Assembly (NCBI RefSeq): GCF_000333895.2
Contig: NZ_ANFM02000025.1
Location: forward strand, 33,243 to 97,242
Reading direction: 5' to 3'
DNA from: Grimontia indica
GTDB taxonomy: Bacteria; Pseudomonadota; Gammaproteobacteria; Enterobacterales; Vibrionaceae
DNA: 64,000 nt
The notes beneath the pieces were generated by a model. It was not told the origin of the DNA, ran no database searches, and saw only the letters and a program-made list of their open reading frames with translations. Positions within the stretch are counted from its first letter, which is position 1. Every line of letters begins with the position of its first letter. This document shows positions 8,927 through 16,260 of this stretch, one piece after another. Both the position numbers and the translations under genes were made by a program.

Positions 8927-10573
8927 TTAAAGCCCGGCAGCCTTAAATACATCGCTCACGATGCTTTGTGCTTCTTTCTGGATCAGCGCAAGGTGCTCTT
9001 CGCCTTTAAAGCTTTCACAGTAAATTTTGTAAATATCTTCTGTGCCGGATGGACGCGCGGCAAACCAACCAAACTCAGTTGTCACCTTAAGACCACCAAT
9101 CGCCTGACCATTGCCCGGCGCATGAGTCAGTTTCGCTGTGATCGTGTCACCGGCCAAGGTTTCAGCGGTAACCATTTCCGCAGAAAGTTTGCTTAACACC
9201 GCTTTTTGCTCACCGTTTGCAGGAGCTTGCAAACGCGCATAGCTGGAAGCACCAAACTTCGCCGCGAGTTCGTCATAGTACTGCTGTGGGTTCTTACCTG
9301 TCACCGCGGTAATCTCCGCCGCCAGAAGGCAAAGCAGAATACCGTCTTTATCCGTCGCCCAAGCTGTGCCGTCCATACGCAGGAAAGATGCTCCTGCACT
9401 TTCTTCGCCACCAAAGCCGATGTCACCTGAATACAAGCCATCAACAAACCACTTGAAGCCTACCGGTACTTCACACAATTTTCGGCCAAGGTTAGCCACC
9501 ACTTTATCGATGATTGCACTGGATACCAGCGTCTTACCTACACCGACTTCTGCGCCCCACTGTGGACGATGCTGATATAGGTAATCGATACAAACAGCAA
9601 GATAGTGGTTCGGATTCATCAGACCGGCTGGCGTGACAATGCCATGACGGTCAAAATCAGGGTCATTACCGAACGCCAGGTCATACTGGTCTTTGTAGGC
9701 GAGAAGACCCGCCATCGCTGATGGTGATGAACAATCCATACGGATCACTCCATCTTTATCAAGCGACATAAAACGGAACGACGGATCCACATCGTCGTTA
9801 ACCAGTGTGATGTCCAAACCAAAGTGCTCGGCGATCGCTTTCCAGTAATCAATACCCGAACCACCTAATGGATCGACACCGATACGAAGACCCGCTTTTT
9901 TGATGGCATCCATATCAACCACAGAGGCTAAATCCTGCACATATGGCATGACCAGATCCGCTTCAACAAACAGATCGCTCGCCACCGCTTCAGCAAAAGT
10001 CATACGGCGAACACCCGCCAAGCCTTCAGCAATCAGCGCATTGGCTCGCTGTTCAATAGCTTTGGTCAAATCTCCTTCCGCGGGACCACCGTGTGTCGGA
10101 TTGTATTTGATGCCACCATCTTGAGGTGGGTTGTGCGAAGGCGTAATCACAATGCCATCCGCTTTATGGTCGTTTTGCAGATTGTGCGTCAGGATCGCGT
10201 GAGAGATGCCTGGTGTCGGTGTGTAGCCGCCCTCTTTCTGTGCAATCACACTCACGCCATTTGCCACCAGCACTTCTACAACGGAACAGAACGCTGGCTC
10301 TGACAGCGCATGGGTGTCTTTACCCACAAATAGTGGACCGGTTACACCTTTCTCTGCTCGTACTTCTGCTACTGCCTGAGCAATAGCTAAAATGTGGTGC
10401 TGGTTAAAAGTCACTTTGTCCGCGCAACCGCGGTGACCAGAGGTACCGAACTCTACTTTGTGGGCGGGATTCGCTGCATCTGGTGTCAATTGGAAATAGT
10501 TCGACACCAGCATCGGAATATTATGGAGGTCTTGTTGCTGGGCTCGCTGTCCAGCGCGTTCATGGCTAGCCAT
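8927..10573 (-). CDS. pgm: Phosphoglucomutase (alpha-D-glucose phosphate-specific)
   Basis: Pgm interconverts glucose-1-phosphate and glucose-6-phosphate, which feeds UDP-glucose and glycogen synthesis. It also supplies the UDP-glucose used by ugd in the exopolysaccharide locus. The catalytic phosphoserine is S146 in TPSHNPP, the same number as in E. coli. The metal loop is visible as [10 protein letters not shown], and the C-terminal substrate loop as [13 protein letters not shown]. An upstream in-frame ATG (10582) overlaps the AAGGA site, so I chose the ATG at 10571-10573, which sits 8 nt after AAGGA and aligns with E. coli MAIHNRAGQ. This gives 548 residues. It lies downstream of seqA on the same strand, as in E. 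coli. Confidence 0.97.
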   Translation of the reverse strand: MASHERAGQRAQQQDLHNIPMLVSNYFQLTPDAANPAHKVEFGTSGHRGCADKVTFNQHHILAIAQAVAEVRAEKGVTGPLFVGKDTHALSEPAFCSVVEVLVANGVSVIAQKEGGYTPTPGISHAILTHNLQNDHKADGIVITPSHNPPQDGGIKYNPTHGGPAEGDLTKAIEQRANALIAEGLAGVRRMTFAEAVASDLFVEADLVMPYVQDLASVVDMDAIKKAGLRIGVDPLGGSGIDYWKAIAEHFGLDITLVNDDVDPSFRFMSLDKDGVIRMDCSSPSAMAGLLAYKDQYDLAFGNDPDFDRHGIVTPAGLMNPNHYLAVCIDYLYQHRPQWGAEVGVGKTLVSSAIIDKVVANLGRKLCEVPVGFKWFVDGLYSGDIGFGGEESAGASFLRMDGTAWATDKDGILLCLLAAEITAVTGKNPQQYYDELAAKFGASSYARLQAPANGEQKAVLSKLSAEMVTAETLAGDTITAKLTHAPGNGQAIGGLKVTTEFGWFAARPSGTEDIYKIYCESFKGEEHLALIQKEAQSIVSDVFKAAGL

Positions 10574-10725
10574 TACTCGCATCCTTACAAAAAATTCTGA
10601 CGTTACCTGTTGAGAGGCAGCATAACCACCGCACTAAACGCCCAACAGGTCTAGATATAGTGAGAGGCCCGTCAGTGACAAGGCCTCTTCATCGTTATGT
10701 TCTTCTTACACCAAACGTTGCGCGA

Positions 10726-11271
10726 TTAGATCTCGCCTACCACTTTTTCAGTGATGTCGTTGGAGAAATTCATTTTGGTCATCAACTGCTCAACCATCTG
10801 GCGCTTGCGGCCTGTGTTGGTATTGGTGATAACCCAAAATGGCGTTTCCGGAATGTGTTTCGGCTTGGTCGTTTTACCGCTCTCGAGCAAAGTCTGCTCG
10901 TTATCCGCGAAGTAAACACGCGTGCGTCCTTTCAGCGCCGTTGCTTCGGCAAACGCTTGGTTATCAATACGGTACAAAGTGGAAAGCACCAGCATAAAAC
11001 GACCGATGGCTTTCTCTTGCGCCGCGAATTCATCTGAGATCAACAGGGAGCGCATTTCTTTTACACGATCAACGGTGTCACTTTTGCCCGCATCTTTACT
11101 GACCACAATACCCTTTTTCTCTGGGGTCGCTGTCAACGTTGCAACGGGTTGTTGCTCCACCTGCGGTGCCATCAGCAGTCTGCGCAGAATGTCCGATGCA
11201 CTTTCACCAATGTGCTGGGTCTGGCTGGCAATGTACCGGTATAGCTCTTCATCAACCTCAATTGTCTTCAT
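10726..11271 (-). CDS. seqA: Replication initiation negative regulator SeqA
   Basis: SeqA binds hemimethylated GATC sites after replication, sequesters oriC and prevents re-initiation; it works with Dam. The 181-residue length equals E. coli SeqA. The N-terminal oligomerisation region (MKTIEVDEELYRYIASQTQHIGE) and the C-terminal DNA-binding region (TPFWVITNTNTGRKRQMV, MTKMNFSNDITEKV) are both clear. The middle linker (about 45-75) is variable, as is usual. A 7-bp inverted repeat (AGAGGCC/GGCCTCT, about 10664-10689) lies between seqA and pgm and could attenuate read-through. Confidence 0.97.
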   Translation of the reverse strand: MKTIEVDEELYRYIASQTQHIGESASDILRRLLMAPQVEQQPVATLTATPEKKGIVVSKDAGKSDTVDRVKEMRSLLISDEFAAQEKAIGRFMLVLSTLYRIDNQAFAEATALKGRTRVYFADNEQTLLESGKTTKPKHIPETPFWVITNTNTGRKRQMVEQLMTKMNFSNDITEKVVGEI

Positions 11272-11328
11272 CGTTTGATCATCGTGTCCTGTTTACAATT
11301 CAACGCTGCGATTATACAGAGTTAGGGG

Positions 11329-11352
11329 TACCCGAGCCACCTCAAGATGCTG
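11329..11352 (+). repeat. ERIC-like terminal motif, copy 1
   Basis: TACCCGAGCCACCTCAAG followed by ATGCTG shares 18 of 24 positions with the motif at 16089-16112. It resembles the TATACCC...TTCAAG..TGC ends of ERIC/IRU elements and a short repeat I recall as common in Vibrionaceae intergenic DNA. It lies between seqA and ybfF. Confidence 0.4.
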
Positions 11353-11453
11353 GTTTCAGTGAGAATAACTCTCTTCGTGATCGAGGTAAGGTTTTGAGTC
11401 ATCATCAGGATCGTTATACTAGGCTCAACAACGAACTTTACGGGAAACACGCA

Positions 11454-12227
11454 GTGCAACTGAACTTTAAGATCCAGGGCGAAGGCAAGCCTCTACTGTT
11501 GATCCATGGTCTGTTTGGCAGTTTGGACAACCTCGGCGGATTAGCAAAAGTATTGGCTAAACATTATCAGGTCTATCAAATTGATTTACCCAATCATGGC
11601 CAGTCTCCGCGCTCTGAAAGCGTTGACTATGTATCCCAAGCCACCGCAGTGAAAGAATTTCTTGATCAGCAGAAGCTAGAGAAAGTCACTGTTGTCGGTC
11701 ACTCCATGGGTGGCAAAGTCGCCATGATGCTTGCGCAGCTACACCCGGATTATCTGGAAGATTTGGTCGTGATGGACATTGCGCCCGTTGAGTACAAAGT
11801 CCGTCGCCATGATTCAGTGTTGGCTGGCTTGAATGCGAGTATGGCGCAGCCCATTCTGAGCCGAAAAGAAGCAGAAGCAACACTTGCTGAACATATTGTT
11901 GAGCCCGGCGTTCGTCAGTTTCTCTTGAAATCTCTTGCTAAAACGGAAGACGGCACTTTTGATTGGCGTTTTAACGTTTCCACACTTGAAGCTCGTTATG
12001 CCGACATTACTGGCTGGCAAGAACACGCGATCTTCGAGGGTGATACCTTGTTTTTGAAAGGTGCGAACTCGGACTATATTTCCGCCGAACATCGCGAAGA
12101 TATTGAGCGTCAGTTCCCCCGAGCCAAGGCACACGTCATTGCCAACACCGGGCATTGGTTGCACGCAGAAAAACCGGACACAGTAGCGCGTGTGATCACT
12201 CGCTTTTTAACAAACTCAGAGCGTTAA
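11454..12227 (+). CDS. ybfF: Alpha/beta-hydrolase esterase YbfF
   Basis: This is a cytoplasmic serine esterase of the alpha/beta-hydrolase fold; E. coli YbfF hydrolyses acyl-CoA and short esters in vitro. The nucleophile is S84 in VVGHSMGGK. The oxyanion region is LLLIHGLFGSLDNLGGL, and the catalytic His is in ANTGHWLHAEKPD near the C-terminus. The open frame extends far upstream, but the extra residues do not belong to the family. I chose GTG 11454-11456, which gives 257 residues and aligns with E. coli MKLNI. The gene is divergent from seqA, as in E. coli. Its stop codon overlaps the promoter of the next gene. Confidence 0.93.
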   Translation: MQLNFKIQGEGKPLLLIHGLFGSLDNLGGLAKVLAKHYQVYQIDLPNHGQSPRSESVDYVSQATAVKEFLDQQKLEKVTVVGHSMGGKVAMMLAQLHPDYLEDLVVMDIAPVEYKVRRHDSVLAGLNASMAQPILSRKEAEATLAEHIVEPGVRQFLLKSLAKTEDGTFDWRFNVSTLEARYADITGWQEHAIFEGDTLFLKGANSDYISAEHREDIERQFPRAKAHVIANTGHWLHAEKPDTVARVITRFLTNSER

Positions 12228-12253
12228 CAGACCAGTCTTACTTGTGCTATAGT
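12224..12253 (+). promoter_or_regulatory. Promoter for the DUF2788 gene
   Basis: TTAACA (12224-12229), an 18-nt spacer and an extended -10 TGCTATAGT (TATAGT 12248-12253) form a good sigma70-type promoter overlapping the ybfF stop codon. The leader would be about 28 nt. Confidence 0.55.
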
Positions 12254-12287
12254 GCGCGGCGAAAATGGGTTCCGAACGGAGGCGGGA

Positions 12288-12506
12288 ATGCTATACGAGC
12301 ACTTCGAATTGCTCGAGAAGATAGGTCTTGATCTGCTGTTTGCAGGTATCTTCTTTTTCATTGGCATGGCAATCAAGGATGTGCTCAATGAAGGAAAAGT
12401 CCCACCTTTTGGCCGCAGAATTGTGTGGCTGGTACTTTTCCTTGGGTGCGCAGGCTTTATCACCAAAGGCGTGATCCAGCTTTTCTGGGAAGGCGTAGGC
12501 ATTTAA
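12288..12506 (+). CDS. DUF2788 small membrane protein
   Basis: This 72-residue protein has two membrane helices (about residues 12-30 and 44-65) separated by a short charged turn with KVPPFGRR. It matches the DUF2788 family, known to me from Vibrionaceae and relatives and with no assigned function. I reject the longer in-frame start at 12252 because the ATG at 12288 has an excellent GGAGG site 7 nt upstream. It sits between ybfF and fldA, where E. coli has the unrelated ybfE. Confidence 0.85.
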   Translation: MLYEHFELLEKIGLDLLFAGIFFFIGMAIKDVLNEGKVPPFGRRIVWLVLFLGCAGFITKGVIQLFWEGVGI

Positions 12507-12543
12507 GCCTGCCATTATGGCACCTTACAAAGATTACAACGGC

Positions 12544-12562
12544 AAGAAGGCGAAGCCTTCTT
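12544..12562 (+). terminator. Candidate terminator after the DUF2788 gene
   Basis: AAGAAGGC (12544-12551) and GCCTTCTT (12555-12562) form a perfect 8-bp stem with a 3-nt loop. The following CTACACTTT is only a weak U-tract, so termination may be partial and read-through into fldA is possible. Confidence 0.5.
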
Positions 12563-12627
12563 CTACACTTTAGATTCTGGGCTGTGTATATTACGGCTCG
12601 ATTAACAATAAATAGGTATTCTCTATT

Positions 12628-13155
12628 ATGGCGAGCGTAGGTCTCTTCTTTGGTAGCGATACAGGTAACACTGAAGCTATCGCCAAGATGATTCAAAAAC
12701 AACTGGGCAAGCACATGGTCCACGTTCAGGACATTGCAAAGAGCAGCAAAGAAGACATCAATAACTTCGATCTGCTTCTGCTTGGCATCCCAACCTGGTA
12801 CTACGGCGAAGCGCAATGCGACTGGGACGATTTCTTCCCAGAGCTTGAGCAGATCGATTTCTCTACCAAACTAGTTGCTATCTTTGGCTGTGGTGATCAG
12901 GAAGACTACGCAGAATACTTCTGTGACGCGATGGGTACCATCCGTGACATCGTAGAAACCAAAGGCGGCACCATTATTGGTCACTGGCCGACGGAAGGTT
13001 ACGAGTTCGAGGCATCTAAAGCGCTGGTTGATGACAACAACTTTGTTGGCCTGTGTGTTGATGAAGATCGCCAACCGGAACTGACTTCTTCCCGCGTAGA
13101 AAAATGGGTTAACCAAGTCTACGAGGAAATGTGTCTGGCTGAGCTGGAAGGCTAA
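12628..13155 (+). CDS. fldA: Flavodoxin I
   Basis: FldA is a soluble FMN electron carrier that supplies low-potential electrons to enzymes such as IspG, IspH, MetH and BioB. The 175-residue length matches E. coli FldA (176). The phosphate-binding loop FFGSDTGNTEAIA begins at residue 7. The aromatic FMN-stacking region is visible in GIPTWYYGEAQCDWDDF and GCGDQEDYAEYFCDA. The gene lies upstream of fur, as in E. coli, although here a terminator and a convergent gene intervene. Confidence 0.98.
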   Translation: MASVGLFFGSDTGNTEAIAKMIQKQLGKHMVHVQDIAKSSKEDINNFDLLLLGIPTWYYGEAQCDWDDFFPELEQIDFSTKLVAIFGCGDQEDYAEYFCDAMGTIRDIVETKGGTIIGHWPTEGYEFEASKALVDDNNFVGLCVDEDRQPELTSSRVEKWVNQVYEEMCLAELEG

Positions 13156-13164
13156 GCAAGCACA

Positions 13165-13190
13165 AAAAACGCGCCAAGAGCGCGTTTTTT
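13165..13190. terminator. Bidirectional terminator after fldA
   Basis: AAAAACGCGC (13165-13174) and GCGCGTTTTT (13180-13189) flank a 5-nt loop, with A- and T-runs suited to fldA and the convergent hotdog gene. Confidence 0.9.
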
Positions 13191-13208
13191 TATATCTATT
13201 GGAACCAC

Positions 13209-13709
13209 CTATGTTGGGCTTTTCTCGCGGTACTTTGGCTTTTTCCGCACATACAGCACGCGGCGCACCCGACTCACTACTTCCCCATTGGCATCTTGCA
13301 CATTCACGATAAATTCTGGAAAGACTTTGTCTCCGTTAGCCGTTGCCTGCTGAATAGACGTTATTGTCTCTTCAGAAATCAAAAATTCCGCGAACAAATC
13401 TGTGGTACCTGGTTTGATAAAATTGATATCGGCTTCTTTGTCCCAGACGAAGTATTTTTCTCCCAGAATCCCCATCAACATGAGGGCATAAGTAGGATCA
13501 GTCATTGAAAAAATGCTGCCGCCATACTGGGTTCGATTGGCGTTTTTGTTCCACCAGCGAAGTTTCAAACGAATCTTAACGTGGCGGAAATCTTCGCTAA
13601 TATTCAGGATCTTAATACCCGCACCCCAGAATGGAGGCCAACAGTTCAAGGCGAATTTCACAATGCCGGGTTTATAGTATTTGTACACAGGAATTCCTTT
13701 TCTGGTCAT
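13209..13709 (-). CDS. DUF4442 / PaaI-like hotdog-fold protein (putative thioesterase)
   Basis: The protein resembles the DUF4442 branch of hotdog-fold proteins, related to acyl-CoA thioesterases such as PaaI. The central helix is preceded by TQYGGSIFSMTDPTYALMLM and is followed by strand-rich sequence ending FIVNVQDANGEVV. No substrate can be assigned. The frame is open 18 codons further upstream to a TTG at 13763, but I prefer the ATG at 13707-13709 (MTRKGIPVYKYYKP), which gives 166 residues and the usual family start. No strong ribosome site decides this. It lies between fldA and fur and is divergent from fur. Confidence 0.7.
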   Translation of the reverse strand: MTRKGIPVYKYYKPGIVKFALNCWPPFWGAGIKILNISEDFRHVKIRLKLRWWNKNANRTQYGGSIFSMTDPTYALMLMGILGEKYFVWDKEADINFIKPGTTDLFAEFLISEETITSIQQATANGDKVFPEFIVNVQDANGEVVSRVRRVLYVRKKPKYREKSPT

Positions 13710-13880
13710 ACCAGTCAATACTGCCAGTTTTGCAATGCGACAACAAGCCGCAAAACCAACCAATTAGGTCAGATATTTGCCCCTTTGCACTGGCGACGTC
13801 TTATCACATTTGTTACGCTAACCATCAATTTTCCCGTTCTCTCACACAGGGAAAAAAGCAATTACGTAGGAAAGAACCGG

Positions 13881-14324
13881 ATGTCAGATAATAACAAGGC
13901 ACTAAAAGACGCAGGACTGAAAGTAACGCTGCCTCGATTGAAGATCTTAGAAGTACTGCAAGAGCCGGACTGCCAGCACATCAGCGCTGAAGATCTCTAC
14001 AAAAAGCTTATCGATATCGGCGAAGAAATTGGACTTGCTACCGTGTATCGCGTGCTTAACCAGTTTGACGATGCCGGAATTGTTACCCGTCACCACTTTG
14101 AAGGTGGCAAATCGGTTTTTGAACTGGCGACACAACACCATCACGATCATTTAGTCTGTCTGGACTGTGGCCGCGTTATCGAATTTACTGATGATGTCAT
14201 CGAGCAGCGCCAGAAAGATATCGCCAATCAGTTCAACATCAGACTCACAAACCATAGTCTGTATCTTTATGGCCATTGCACGAAAGATGGCTGCAAAGAC
14301 GACCCAAGCATTCACGACGTTTAA
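13881..14324 (+). CDS. fur: Ferric uptake regulator
   Basis: Fur is the Fe(II)-dependent repressor of iron acquisition genes. The 147-residue protein has the winged helix (VTLPRLKILEVLQEPD, LATVYRVLNQFDDAGIV), the HHFEGG linker and metal sites in HHHDHLVCLDCGRVIEF (CxxC structural zinc). The C-terminal HCTKDGCKDD is also typical. The open frame extends about 100 codons upstream, but ATG 13881 is the family start and has TAGGAAAG upstream. I looked for a Fur box in the 171-bp upstream gap and saw no convincing one. Confidence 0.98.
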   Translation: MSDNNKALKDAGLKVTLPRLKILEVLQEPDCQHISAEDLYKKLIDIGEEIGLATVYRVLNQFDDAGIVTRHHFEGGKSVFELATQHHHDHLVCLDCGRVIEFTDDVIEQRQKDIANQFNIRLTNHSLYLYGHCTKDGCKDDPSIHDV

Positions 14325-14345
14325 CATCGTCGATAAACGGGCAAA

Positions 14346-14376
14346 AAAAAAACCGGAGCTAAGCTCCGGTTTTTTG
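14346..14376. terminator. Bidirectional terminator between fur and glnS
   Basis: ACCGGAGC (14352-14359) and GCTCCGGT (14363-14370) enclose a 3-nt loop, with an A-run before and a T-run after. It serves both convergent genes. Confidence 0.92.
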
Positions 14377-14388
14377 TTTTTAAGCTCG

Positions 14389-16056
14389 TTAGTCGCCAAT
14401 TTTCGCCCAGGTATCACGAAGACCGACCGTGCGGTTGAATACCAACGCACCTTCTTTGCTGTCTTTGCGATCTGCGCAGAAGTAACCCATACGCTCGAAC
14501 TGGTAGCCCTGCTCAGCTTCTGCAGCTTTCAGGCTTGGCTCCACGTAGCCACGAACCACAGTCAGTGACTCAGGGTTAATGGTCGCTGCAAAGTCATCAG
14601 CTGCGCCAGGGTTTGGCACAGTGAACAGGCGGTCATACAAGCGGATTTCCGCTTCAACACCCGCATCTGCAGATACCCAGTGGATAACACCTTTTACTTT
14701 ACGGCCATCTGCCGGGTCTTTACCCAGTGTCTCTGGATCATAGGTGCAGTACACCGTAGTGATCTTGCCATCAGCATCTTTGTCACAGCGTTCAGCTTTC
14801 ACGACGTATGCGTTACGAAGACGCACTTCTTTACCCAGCACCAGACGCTTGTACTTCTTGTTCGCTTCTTCGCGGAAGTCTTCAGCTTCAATCCAGATTT
14901 CGCGGCTGAATGGGATTTCACGCTCGCCCATTTCTGGTTTGTTCGGGTGGTTAGCTGCATTCAGCGTTTCGATTTCACCCTCTGCGTAGTTCTCGATAAC
15001 CAGTTTGATTGGGTCAAGCACTGCCATCGCACGAGGTGCGTTTTCGTTCAGGTCATCACGCACGCAAGACTCCAGTGAGCTCATCTCAATGGTGTTGTCT
15101 TGCTTAGTGACACCAATACGCTTACAGAACTCACGAATTGATGCAGGCGTGTAACCGCGACGACGCAGGCCAGAAATGGTCGGCATACGTGGATCATCCC
15201 AACCATTAACCAGGTTTTCACTGACCAGTTGGCTAAGCTTACGCTTTGACATCACAGTGTATTCCAAGTTCAGACGGCTGAACTCATACTGACGTGGCTG
15301 ACACTCAATAGTGATGTTCTCCAGAACCCAGTCGTACAGACGGCGGTTGTCCTGGAATTCCAGCGTACACAGTGAGTGAGTAATGCCTTCAATCGCATCT
15401 GAAATACAGTGTGTGAAGTCGTACATTGGGTAAATGCACCACTTATCATCGGTCTGGTGATGGTGTGCAAAACGTACGCGATAGAGCACTGGATCACGCA
15501 TCACCATAAATGGTGAAGCCATATCAATTTTTGCACGCAGACAGGCTTTGCCTTCAGCAAATTCGCCGTTCTTCATTTTTTCGAACAGCGCCAGATTTTC
15601 TTCCACAGTGCGATCGCGGTATGGACTGTGTTTGCCTGCTTCCTTCAGGGTGCCACGGTATTCGCGGATCTCATCAGGGCTCAGTTCTTCAACATAAGCC
15701 AAACCTTTTTCGATCAGTTCTACCGCATACCCGTGGAGACGGTCGAAGTAGTCAGACGAATAACAAACTTCACCATCCCATTGGAAGCCCAGCCAGTTTA
15801 CATCGTTCTTGATAGACTCAACGAACTCGATGTCTTCTTTCTCTGGGTTGGTATCGTCAAAACGCAGGTTGCACTGACCCTGGTAATCTTGGGCGATACC
15901 AAAGTTCAGACAGATCGACTTTGCGTGACCGATGTGCAGATAGCCATTTGGCTCTGGCGGGAAACGCGTGTGAACAGTGTTGTGAACACCACCTGACAAA
16001 TCTTTATCAATGATTTGACGGATAAAGTTAGTTGGACGAGCCTCAGACTCACTCAT
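14389..16056 (-). CDS. glnS: Glutaminyl-tRNA synthetase
   Basis: GlnS charges tRNA-Gln with glutamine. It is a class I synthetase, with [12 protein letters not shown] (HIGH at 41-44) and the KMSKS-type VMSKRK near residue 270. The length of 555 residues fits E. coli GlnS (554). The frame extends one codon upstream to TTG (16057-16059), but ATG 16054-16056 gives [16 protein letters not shown], matching E. coli, and has GAGG 9 nt upstream. It converges with fur across a shared terminator. In Vibrionaceae it typically neighbours the chb/nag genes, as here. Confidence 0.98.
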   Translation of the reverse strand: MSESEARPTNFIRQIIDKDLSGGVHNTVHTRFPPEPNGYLHIGHAKSICLNFGIAQDYQGQCNLRFDDTNPEKEDIEFVESIKNDVNWLGFQWDGEVCYSSDYFDRLHGYAVELIEKGLAYVEELSPDEIREYRGTLKEAGKHSPYRDRTVEENLALFEKMKNGEFAEGKACLRAKIDMASPFMVMRDPVLYRVRFAHHHQTDDKWCIYPMYDFTHCISDAIEGITHSLCTLEFQDNRRLYDWVLENITIECQPRQYEFSRLNLEYTVMSKRKLSQLVSENLVNGWDDPRMPTISGLRRRGYTPASIREFCKRIGVTKQDNTIEMSSLESCVRDDLNENAPRAMAVLDPIKLVIENYAEGEIETLNAANHPNKPEMGEREIPFSREIWIEAEDFREEANKKYKRLVLGKEVRLRNAYVVKAERCDKDADGKITTVYCTYDPETLGKDPADGRKVKGVIHWVSADAGVEAEIRLYDRLFTVPNPGAADDFAATINPESLTVVRGYVEPSLKAAEAEQGYQFERMGYFCADRKDSKEGALVFNRTVGLRDTWAKIGD

Positions 16057-16086
16057 CAAAAAATACCTCGTTGGAAGATCCAGATC

Positions 16087-16196
16087 TTATACCCAGGCGA
16101 ACTTGAGATGCTGTCGTTCAGCGCCTTGGTTGAATAGACTTTAAATAACGCCCAATAATCCCCGATCGTGGCTATTTACTCAACCACTACTGAACG
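16087..16196. repeat. ERIC-like imperfect inverted repeat element, copy 2
   Basis: The element begins TTATACCCAGGCGAACTTGA, close to the end of ERIC/IRU elements and sharing 18 of 24 positions with 11329-11352. It continues into an imperfect inverted repeat: CGTTCAG...GGTTGA..ATAG (about 16115-16137) against CTATTTACTCAACC...CTGAACG (about 16170-16195). The opposite GGGTATA end is missing, so it is probably a truncated or family-variant copy in the glnS upstream region. Confidence 0.45.
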
Positions 16197-16215
16197 CTCT
16201 CACGCCATTTGAACA

Positions 16216-16242
16216 AAAAAAAGCCCGCGAAGTGCGGGCTTT
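16216..16242 (-). terminator. Terminator of chb
   Basis: AAAGCCCGC (16220-16228) and GCGGGCTTT (16234-16242) form a 9-bp stem with a 5-nt loop. An eight-base T-run follows on the minus strand, 19 nt after the chb stop. Confidence 0.9.
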
Positions 16243-16260
16243 GATGCTTTAAGGGGGAAA

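Noticed and set aside
11139..11453. N-terminal extension of the ybfF frame
   Set aside because: It runs antisense into seqA and crosses the intergenic repeat. The esterase family begins at the GTG at 11454.
13581..13880. Longer fur frame starting about 100 codons upstream
   Set aside because: The extension overlaps the opposite-strand hotdog gene and is not part of Fur; ATG 13881 has a good ribosome site.
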